Shown one piece after another: positions 54,700 to 64,000 of a stretch of 64,000 nucleotides of DNA. A program made the position numbers and the translations under genes. The stretch comes from Pisolithus tinctorius (taxonomy: Eukaryota; Basidiomycota; Agaricomycetes; Boletales; Pisolithaceae): the NCBI GenBank assembly GCA_024663395.1, contig JANFAH010000025.1, positions 620,001 to 684,000 on the forward strand, in the 5' to 3' direction. The number at the start of each line of letters is the position of its first letter. The stretch's first letter is position 1. The notes under the pieces are model-generated. The model saw nothing but the letters and a program-made list of their open reading frames with translations. It was not told the DNA's origin and did no database searches.

Positions 54700-55690
54700 T
54701 TAGTTCTGGGACTAATTGGTACTTGGAAGGCTGAAAATGTTGTGGAAGGCAATCTGGCACTTCAGAACATGATGGAAAAACCAAACCCCTCTCAACCAAT
54801 GCATTTCTTCCACAGTATAAGACTAAAGGGAATATTCAGCACCAGATAGAAGGGCAGCAATGCACACTCTGGAAACTCAGTTGCATATCCCTCCCATGGT
54901 AGCTGGAGTGTAAAGAGGATTTAGGCCTGCCATGACTTCCATACCTGTTTCCCCTTCACAGCAATGCATTAGTTAGTGGGTGATTAGTTTGTTCATGATA
55001 GGGTGAATGCCATATTGCACCTTCACATCATTTTCAACTCTCACAGTACTGATTAGTTCCAGGATACATAGGGCATTGGCAGGGAAACAATGCAGAGGAT
55101 GACTGCCAGCAGGTTTCTGAAGAGACTAATGGTGCTGATAGTATACTCTATTGATTATACTGTAGTGTACACCAGAACTTGCTGAGATTGCCCTGAGAGA
55201 ATGTCCCTGATGAGCCAGAATGGTGATTTCTTGAGTTTTGTTACAGCAAGGAGGCTTAGTAGTACAAGATCACTGTTTGACATTCTTTGTTCAATGACCA
55301 ATCATGCAGTAGACCATGCAGCACATTATGTAAGCATTGGTGAGCATCTCATCACATTTTATATGTGTTCCCAAGGACTACATCCCCAGTATACCATAAA
55401 GTTACATAATTGTCCCAATGAGCTGTCATTTTCATTTAGGTATTCCATCACCAGTTTTTATCCAAATATTGTATAATATGTCTTGTAAGAGAGCCATTAC
55501 CAGCTGCTTTGATCCATCCACCAACACCTTGGACTAGATGATGATAGTTCACTGTCTACACCATGATTAATGAAAAACATGCAAACATTGGGACAATTTC
55601 ATGAGCCACTGTAGATGATGATAATAATGTGTTCATAAACTGTTGTCAAGTTTGTGAACATCTTCATTAGTCAATGAAGGGCCTTGACCT
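54700..55690. other. Spacer, nothing recognised
   Basis: AT-rich, CpG-poor DNA. A 91-codon plus-strand ORF at 55,201-55,476 has no recognisable motif and is not called. Confidence 0.5.
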
Positions 55691-55699
55691 CACTACCAG

Positions 55700-56830
55700 C
55701 TACACCCCTCTGCAGGGATAGGTTCTGCCTTCAAAGCTCCTCCAACTTCACTGCAAGTTTCATCTTCTCTAGCTCCTGAGCTGCCATCACCTCCTCATGG
55801 CATGCTGTTCATGCTGCCTCACAAGTTGGTGTTCATATTCAGCCAGGCAGCTGTTGTTCTTCTCATTCTCCTTCCAGTAGCCATACTGGAGCTGGTGATG
55901 TTTGGCTTCTGACCTTTCTTGCTGCACCTGTTGGAGCTGCTAGATGAAGCTCATGGAGCAGATTTAAGGAGAGTCAGTCAGCAGGTGTTTCATGACCATG
56001 CTTATGGGATGACTTTGAGGACAACTTTGAATTGCCATTGTCTGAGAGTGTAGTGGTGGTGGGAGGGGAAGATAATGAGAAATGGAGCATCAAAAACATG
56101 TTGGAGGATGTGATGTCAGAATCAGAAGAGTCATCCATATTTGGGGTGGATGCTGACCTGGGTTTAAGAAGAGCTTGATCCTGTTCAAGGGACAGACACA
56201 TCAGCTGGATTTTTGGACAGAGGGATATGAATGGGAAGGGGGGATCACCATTCAAGCTGATAGAATTGCCCTTGCTAAAAACAGAGGGGGGGCAGATAGG
56301 ACAGCAGGTGACCCAGGCATGATGGAGGACAGTGATGATGCAAGTGACAAGCACTTGGGTGCAACAGGAGGAAGGGGTGATAGTGGGGGCTTTTGAGAAA
56401 AAAATGGGGGGGGATGGGGAGGCTGATATCAACTCAGGAAAGAATAGCACATGTGAGGGGGCAACAGATGATGATGACCCCCACTCAGAACAGAATGGGG
56501 GGGCAATCAGATGGTAAATGACAGTGTCTTGACATCTGCACTCATAGAATCTTCTGCAAAAAAATGTCAGCAGTACCAAAATTGTTGCTACCCTCCCCTA
56601 TTTTGCCTTCCTTGAGCTCAGTGAAGTTGGCACACCTGCAGAGGAAAAACTGGGGTCTCCACCTAATGGGTCTGGCCACAGTTCAAACAGCTCAACTGCA
56701 TGCTTTGCAAAATCCTGCCTGCTATCAGCTGCACTCCAGGTACTATTGTAGGCAGGGTTCATGCACCACCACCCATGCAATTCTCCCCACAATGGAAATT
56801 CCTTCTTGATTGTTGCTGATAACAAGCAGT
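55700..56830 (-). pseudogene. Decayed gene, possibly of the same family as 52,143-53,100
   Basis: Minus-strand pieces in order: FPLWGELHGWWCMNPAYNST with DFAKHAVELFELW (56,800-56,690), a Ser/Asp-rich acidic linker (MDDSSDSDITSSN near 56,130) and a Gln/Glu-rich helical tail (ERSEAKHHQLQYGYW near 55,890). Frameshifts separate the pieces. The layout (helical domain, acidic linker, coiled-coil tail) resembles multicopy basidiomycete proteins of unknown function. Low confidence. Confidence 0.35.
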
Positions 56831-57322
56831 AAAGTGACAGACATGAAAAAAAGTGTGCATGCTGATGATATCTTTTGTGCTCTCACTGCCTACCAGATCC
56901 TCATAGGTGCATCCAGCACCCATCTGCCTGAGTAGTGTATTCTGTTTGATACCTAGTTTTTAAACTGTAAAATTTTTAAGTGGTAGTTTTTTTATTTAAA
57001 AAAAAAAGCATGTACATGTCAAGTTAACTGCAGATAGGAGCAGCAAAGATGGATGGGTTGTCTCAAGCAAGGACCTGGAATTTGGGTGTCTTGTCACTGA
57101 CTCAGAAGATTGCCTTCATGATCTCAACATAGATGGTACCCTTCCCATGTCACAATTGCTACTTATTCCTACCTTCCTCTCAAGCATCTTGTGTATAGTC
57201 CAAAAAGAGCTTCTTTCATTCTGTTTCATGGGTCTTGCACCACTTAATAAGATAATTGGTCCGCACAGCAAGGATTTCTCCCAGAGAACTTGAGGGACCA
57301 CCATTTTTGTTGCTGATTTGGA
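56831..57322. other. Spacer
   Basis: No gene seen. Includes an A/T-rich stretch with runs of T and A at 56,985-57,010. Confidence 0.5.
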
Positions 57323-60300
57323 GGTGTCTTGGAAGTTGTGAGAGCTGGCAAAGAAACAACCTGTTTCCATGTTTCACTCTGGGAGGCACTGCACCTCAAT
57401 CTACCCCTCTTCAATATATGTCAACTGTCAAAATAGCAGTTGGATCTCAGACTTGGACCCAGAGCCTGGAGAAGTCACACCTGTAAATCCCATCATTAGA
57501 AACATCAATTTACAGATGCTATGCCTAACTCTCAAGCAACAGGCCTGAACTCCTAAAATCTTATGCTTGCTCACTGTTACAATCTCTAATAGCTCTTATG
57601 CTAATTTCAATATCCTTTAGACTATCTTCCTGATACCCATGTGGGTTATGATTCCTGTGCTTTCTTTGTGGTCATGCACTGGGAGTTTGTCAGCAGTGTG
57701 CTGTGGGTTTTGTTGCATCAGTGGACATGCCAATTGGGCTGATTCTGAATGGGCATTCTATGGTCCCAGAATGGAACTTTTGAACCCATCTCACAATTTC
57801 ACAGCATTTGATGGTTATGGTGAGAATGTCAGATCCAGAACCACACCCATCTGCACATGGGTTCTACCCACAAAAGTCTGCAATATCTAAAGTGCTTGAC
57901 ATTGTCTGTTAGGGAAGCAATGCTTTGGTCAATGTTGCCCCTGCAGGTCACTTAAGGAAGGATGACACCATCCCTGTCCTTTTGGTGATGCAAGCTGCAC
58001 AAGCAGATGTCTTTGATGTTAGTATTCCATTCTTTAACCCCGTCACAGTGTTCAAGACACCAACCCTGTGAGTCCATTCATTCAAAATCTCTAAAGGGAA
58101 CACATCAGGTTGCTCCTCAAAATGGAGTTAACTATGCAGTGATCTTCAGAGCAATGGCCTTATGGTTCTGTTACTTCTAATAAGTGAGTCAAGTTTAAGA
58201 CTTGATAAGGCTATTTGTGTTCATTAACTTGTGCAGGTTGGTACCCCCATCCTTGCATACCACCAAGACATGCAGACAGGGCACATGTGATGCTGGTGCT
58301 AACAGGATCATTGTGGAGGACCTCCTGCCAGAAGAGGCATCTGGTGTTCACAGGAATTGCATGGAAGCTGGCTGAGTGTAGGTCATTGAATCTAGGGCCC
58401 AAAGCAAACTCATTGATGACCTAAACCTTGACCCTCATGTGGCACTGTTGATATCCCTGGGCCAGCTTCCTGTCTCATATAAAACTCTGCTTTTATGGAA
58501 GCTTGACATTACCAGAGTATGTGTGTCACCTCTTTCATTTTGGGACCACTTAGCCTTCCATTAAAGGGTTGGTGGACAGCAAACTTCTTGACACCATCAT
58601 TTTTATCTGAAATTCACATTGATGCTGTCATTATCAAGAGTCACATAGTCTCCATGTGTGGGCTGGTTCAGTTCCTTAGGTAGTGAAGGATGTTGGCAAA
58701 GACTCAACATTTACAGATTGTCCTAGCCTTTTCAATGCACTGGAATCTCTCAGCTCTTACATAGACAATGGGCTGATTGCCTTGACCAGCACATTTGAGA
58801 AATGGTGGAGGAAAAGTGGCTGATGACTGTGTGCAAGATGTGAGTCATTGAGTTTAGGGTAAAATGTGCATTTAAGGTGGTTGATGAGTGAGGTGGGTAA
58901 TTACTCAGGTGTTTGATACCAATACAAGGGCCAATGCAACATTGAATTGTTCATACTGTACTTGGTGTGTAGAATACAAAGTCAGGGACAAGGATAAAGT
59001 GCATATGTATCAACACTAGGAAATGTATTTGAAACAGTCCTGCCATTTGTTTCCATGGACCATTTGACTCAAGTCCAGCTCCACACAACATCCTCTAGGA
59101 ATGATTAATTGGGTTTGCATTGAATAAAATGGGGTCTGCAAAGATGCAGGTATCCATAATAGCAATCTCCCCTGTGGGCCTCTGATCCAACCATCAGGGT
59201 GCAGCAGGACTGGTTCAGTTATGTCCTCCAATGTGTGGTCATCAAGAAATTGTCCACTGTCAGGTAATGCATGGGATGAGAGTGAAGAAAAGCAAATGGG
59301 ATGTGTCCCATGAATCTGAGTGGCTGTCAGAATAAAGTCAGACACTGTAACAGCATGAATACAGATAGCTGTAAATAACTCACCATTACCATGTAACATG
59401 GTAGGATGACCATTTCCATCTCCTGAGATTCCAACAGCTTCACCCACTGAGTCAGAGATAACCATGTTGGCATCAGAGGAGAATGCAGCTGAGTGGGCAT
59501 CCTGAGTATGTGCCTTCAGAGGGCTGCCAATCTGATCTCCACTCTTTGCATCCCAGACCCTCACAGTGTTGTCCCTTGAGCCTGAGACAATCCTGTTGCC
59601 ATCAGGGGAGAATGCAACTGAGGTGACATAAAAAGTATGCCCCTTCAGAGGGCTGCCAATCTGATCTCCACTCTTTGCATCCCAGACCCGCACAGTGTTG
59701 TCCTCTGAGCCTGAGACAATCCTGTTGCCATCAGGGGAGAATGCAACTGAGCTGACATGCCAAGTATGCCCCTTCAGAGGGCTGCCAATCTGATCTCCAC
59801 TCTTTGCATCCCAGACCCTCACAGTCTTGTCCCAAGAGCCTGAGACAATCCTGTTGCCATCAGGGGAGAATGCAACTGAGTTGACAAAAGAAGTATGCCC
59901 CTCCAGAGGGCTGCCAATCTGATCTCCACTCTTTGCATCCCAGACCCTCACAGTGTTGTCCCAAGAGCCTGAGACAATCCTGTTGCCATCAGGGGAGAAT
60001 GCAACTGAGCTGACATGCCAAGTATGCCCCTTCAGAGGGCTGCCAATCTGATCTCCACTCTTTGCATCCCAGACCCTCACAGTGTTGTCCCTTGAGCCTG
60101 AGACAATCCTGTTGCCATCAGGGGAGAATGCAACTGAGGTGACATTTTCAGTATGCCCCTTCAGAGGGCTGCCAATCTGATCTCCACTCTTTGCATCCCA
60201 GACCCTCACAGTGTGGTCCCAAGAGCCTGAGACAATCCTGTTGCCATCAGGGGAGAATGCAACTGAGTTGACAAAAGAAGTATGCCCCTCCAGAGGGCTG

Positions 60301-61990
60301 CCAATCTGATCTCCACTCTTTGCATCCCAGACCCTCACAGTGTTGTCCCCTGAGCCTGAGACAATCCTGTTGCCATCAGGGGAGAATGCAACCGAGGTGA
60401 CATTTTCAGTATGCCCCTTCAGAGGGCTGCCAATCTGATCTCCACTCTTTGCATCCCAGACCCTCACAGTGTTGTCCCCTGAGCCTGAGACAATCCTGTT
60501 GCCATCAGGGGAGAATGCAACTGAGGTGACATAAAAAGTATGCCCCTTCAGAGGGCTGCCAATCTGATCTCCACTCTTTGCATCCCAGACCCTCACAGTG
60601 TGGTCCCAAGAGCCTGAGACAATCCTGTTGCCATCAGGGGAGAATGCAACTGAGTTGACAAAAGAAGTATGCCCCTCCAGAGGGCTGCCAATCTGATCTC
60701 CACTCTTTGCATCCCAGACCCTCACAGTGTTGTCCCAAGAGCCTGAGACAATCCTGTTGCCATCAGGGGAGAATGCAACTGAGGTGACATTTTCAGTATG
60801 CCCCTTCAGAGGGCTGCCAATCTGATCTCCACTCTTTGCATCCCAGACCCTCACAGTGTTGTCCCCTGAGCCTGAGACAATCCTGTTGCCATCAAGGGAG
60901 AATGCAACTGAGGTGACATTTTCAGTATGCCCCTTCAGAGGGCTGCCAATCTGATCTCCACTCTTTGCATCCCAGACCCTCACAGTGTTGTCCCTTGAGC
61001 CTGAGACAATCCTGTTGCCATCAGGGGAGAATGCAACTGAGGTGACCCAATTACTATGCCCCTTCAGAGGGCTGCCAATCTGATCTCCACTCTTTGCATC
61101 CCAGACCCTCACAGTGTTGTCCCAAGAGCCTGAGACAATCCTGTTGCCATCAGGGGAGAATGCAACTGAGGTGACATTTTCAGTATGCCCCTTCAGAGGG
61201 CTGCCAATCTGATCTCCACTCTTTGCATCCCAGACCCTCACAGTGTTGTCCTCTGAGCCTGAGACAATCCTGCTGCCATCAGGGGAGAATGCAACTGAGG
61301 CAACTACCCCAGTATGCCCCTGTAAGGCAAGCTGGACAGCTGGCCAGTCTTGGAGACCCCTCTGAGCAACTTGCACAAGGTGGGAGAATTTGCACATAAG
61401 TTGTTTGGAAAACAAGGATGTAGAAGGTGCAAAGGGCAATGCAGACAGGTATAGGTGTGGTGCACTGCATGAAATTGCTGTGGTAAAGTATTGCAAAAGT
61501 TTGACCCCATCCATTGCCAATGCTGCTGGTACTTCACAACCTTCATGACCCTTTACATAACATCAGGTGACATCAAATGCTACTTGCCAACTGGAGTACT
61601 TACCTGTAACCATCTGGCTGTGATTGCAAGAGAGGATTCAGCACTCCCCAATGCTCCAAGAAGGCTGAGAGCCTCAATCCAAAACAGGATTTTTTCACTC
61701 TCTACAATGCCTTGCACAGATGTTGCAAGGCACGAGTCGAACTTGGCCATCTCCAAATGTTTTGCCCAGAATTTGCATGAGTAGGACAAGTGTTGTGGAA
61801 TATTTGACTCGATTCTCTCTGCCAAGTCAGGAATCTGGGAGTTACGGAGGTACGAGTTTTCCAGCCTGCAGATGTTGAAACGCAGCCCCTTGGCCAGCAC
61901 TTGCAACGAGGCATAGGCTAGATTACTCGACTCAGAAGTGTCGATGAAGTAGACCCCACTTCGTGAATGATCAGTTAGGAAGTCATAAAA
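57323..61990. repeat. Segmental duplication, right copy
   Basis: Direct copy of 45,443-49,582 (see there). It is longer because its WD40 array has five more repeats. Confidence 0.85.
57895..58700 (+). pseudogene. Tryptophan synthase alpha fragment, copy 4
   Basis: Reads TIPVLLVMQAAQADVFDVSI near 57,970-58,030 and DAGANRIIVEDLLPEEAS near 58,290-58,343, both alpha-domain landmarks, followed by remnants up to about 58,680. The beta domain is missing, as in copy 3. It lies tail-to-tail with the NLR gene, whose stop is at 59,016. Confidence 0.77.
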
Positions 61991-64000
61991 GGATGCATGG
62001 AGAGGTCGAACAGGAGATGAGCCGTCAGCAATACCACCCAGTACTGGAGCCATGAATTGAAGGATTATGACCACGTCATAGTGGTCTGCTTCATTAGGGA
62101 AGAGACTGCGCATATGATTCAACGCCGCCATGGGCAAAGGTTCCAACATCGTCAGAAGCTGCAGCATGACAGAGCGGAAACGCTGATATGGTATCCCTGA
62201 CTTCGGCACGACGCTCTCTAGGATGGTGGCATACATGCCATCCAAAAGTGTCTTCCCCTCGTCCGATGGGATGGCTATTAGGCTCTTGAATCGTTCTTCC
62301 ACAGTTTGCCCAAAGGCGCGATTCGGGTCGACAAATTCGCAGGCCAGACGTGCCCACTCGAACAAGCCATTCGACTTGTGAACAATCTGCTGTATCTCCG
62401 TAGGCCCAATACTGTCTTTGAGACTAAGAAGTTCCTTGGAGATGAATAGAGTGATGTCACGCTGCGCCAGCTCTGCGGGGACATCGTCCAGACACATCAC
62501 TCTGACGTTCATGGCATCCCTTAGAGCACGTTCGATATCCGGTAATGCTCGGGACGTTAGCAAGACGCGAAAATTCGGCGGCATGTTGGCGGCTTCCTCC
62601 GACGTCAAAAGCGACAGAATATGCTTCCTCGATAAGACCTCCCCGCTTTCGTCCAACGCATCGATCACCACCACTACATTCCCAATAATGGAACCTGCAG
62701 CCTTGGACAATGGCTCCAATATCAGTTTTTGCCACTGTTGCAACAAGTCGGACGTCGTCTTCAGAGCGGGGTCTTCAGCGAGGACACGACCTAATGCTCG
62801 TCGAAAAGCGGGGTAACGGCCGGCCAGATCATGGGACATAGTCGTCAGCATCTTCTCTTCCCGACGCTCAGCCTGCCTGTCACGGGAAAAACAAAAGCAA
62901 GACCCAAGCCCTCCCACGTCCTTGAGCCAAGATGCAATGGTATGGGCGATCGCAGATTTGCCCCTCCCAGCCTGCCCGTGAAGCCATAAAATCCGTCGGG
63001 CGTCAGGGTGAGTATCATTGACCCAGTTGATGATGTCCTGCAGAATCTCAGTCCTCGTGTTCTCTAGGCATTTCTTCATCGTATTCAAGCCCGCCCCACC
63101 TGCATAAGCCATCCCCTCCATGTTCAGGTCCTCGAGAACGCGATACACGTTGATCTGGATGTCCCGGGTCTGGCAGTCTCGGTATTGCTGCATCAACTCG
63201 TCTAGAGTCTTGGTGTAGTCGTTGACGGCAGTCTGCGTCTCGGACATTATGTTCTTTCCGAGTCTCTTCCCTGAGAAAGTATGAGGTCAAAATCTCAACG
63301 AGACAACAACAGACGTACAAAAGTTTGTTGTTTCTGAATAATCTCTGATGAACTGCGCACAGGCATTGATTACCTGCGCGATTTTCGCCAAGGGTACTCT
63401 CATGGTATCAATGTTCTTGATGGTGTCGTCTTTCAAGAGGAATGCGTACACAGAGCCGACTTTTTTCAAGAGGTCCGAAATTGCACTATCGAGGTTCGCT
63501 TGCGTAATGATCAACTGGCGCATGGGTGGTGTGAGTAAAGAAAGTAGATAAAGAACTCGTAGTCATACTTGGGAAGCGGCCGTGAGAATGCTCAACGCTA
63601 TCTGGGCGTAGGGGTGGACCTGCGCGGGATTGTTCAGTCGCGGGATAGATGCCAGAATAAACCTACGCACGTTTGCAATAGTGGTGACTACATTGTTAAA
63701 GATCTTAAGAGGTTGGAGATAGTTGCTACTCAAGTTCTCAAGGTCAGCAACTGCGGTACTGGTCTGTGCGACAATGTCGACAACAATTTCGCCAGCACGT
63801 GGGATCGGTTTTATGTTCTTGAAAACTTGTTGTGCAATGCCAAGATCATCCCCCGCCAAAGCTGGGTCAGGATCAGGACCTGCGTTACTGGACAGCCCTT
63901 GAGTCTGTGAAAGATACGTGCTTAGCATTGTTGCAGTGCCGGACGTCATACATCACATACCTCAACATCTTGGGCAACTTGTCGCGGTCCGTGGTCTTCC
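59016..64000 (-). CDS. NACHT-WD40 NLR-type STAND protein (5' end outside the window)
   Basis: Minus strand, seven exons visible: 64,000-63,961 (partial), 63,904-63,671, 63,619-63,569, 63,514-63,319, 63,270-61,604, 61,550-59,384 and 59,344-59,016. Phases agree throughout, giving about 1,560 visible residues. The N-terminal part (HPYAQIALSILTAASQ, ACAQFIRDYSETTNFWKRLG) matches the helical region ahead of NACHT in Agaricomycete NLRs. NACHT follows: Walker A HGQAGRGKSA (about 62,970), Walker B VVVVIDALDES (about 62,650) and LLTSRALPDIE (about 62,560). Then come 14 nearly identical WD40 repeats of 43 residues plus a degenerate one, and a conserved C-terminus (LLHPDGWIRGPQGRLLLWIP). In this family (HET-E/HET-D type) the WD40 end senses a ligand and NACHT drives oligomerisation and often cell death. 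The effector domain lies beyond 64,000. The 39-bp last intron is short and in frame, so it may be retained. Confidence 0.9.

Noticed and set aside
1..64000. tRNA, rRNA or bacterial-type operon features
   Set aside because: No cloverleaf-like or rRNA sequence was noticed, and introns and retroelements make a bacterial reading untenable.

Overview
This 64-kb window looks like repeat-rich chromosomal DNA from a basidiomycete fungus, most likely an Agaricomycete. The support is short (about 40-60 bp) GT-AG introns, a NACHT-WD40 NLR-type gene, a fused tryptophan synthase (alpha plus beta), chromodomain Ty3/gypsy elements, a second Ty3/gypsy lineage with an F-I-D-D reverse transcriptase motif, and heavy CpG loss in repeated DNA. 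I cannot name a species.

Layout. Bases 1-5,527 hold a decayed minus-strand gene and two degenerate tandem copies of tryptophan synthase. Bases 5,528-44,811 are one nest of LTR retrotransposons. The outermost is element D, a chromodomain gypsy with a perfect CCTTA target-site duplication. Inside its pol sits a tandem pair, B and G, joined as LTR-B-LTR-G-LTR with one shared middle LTR. Element A (two 655-bp LTRs) is inserted in B. Element C (complete, perfect AGACA duplication) is inserted in the shared LTR. A solo LTR of another family is inserted in G.

Bases 44,812-64,000 are host DNA: a direct segmental duplication (about 45.44-49.58 kb and 57.32-61.99 kb) carrying WD40/NLR 3' ends tail-to-tail with tryptophan synthase fragments, a 43-bp/21-bp minisatellite, a small intron-containing gene, a dense cluster of CACATG/CACGTG boxes, a 26-bp perfect inverted repeat, and a large NLR gene running off the right edge.

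The most unusual system is in elements A, B and G. Between pol and the 3' LTR each carries a four-exon gene on the opposite strand to gag-pol. Its product has six cysteines with exact Zn(II)2Cys6 spacing and a C-terminal coiled coil. The gene has its own TATA box, and the cassette is bracketed by direct repeats that each contain a hairpin. In A this gene is fully open although A's gag, pol and reverse transcriptase are broken, and A's gene is clearly more diverged from B and G than its gag-pol is. Elements C and D carry Tf1-style self-priming signals, and the A/B family has a GGGTTTT -1 frameshift site between protease and reverse transcriptase. Many inactivating changes across the window are CGA to TGA, as expected from CpG deamination or a RIP-like process.
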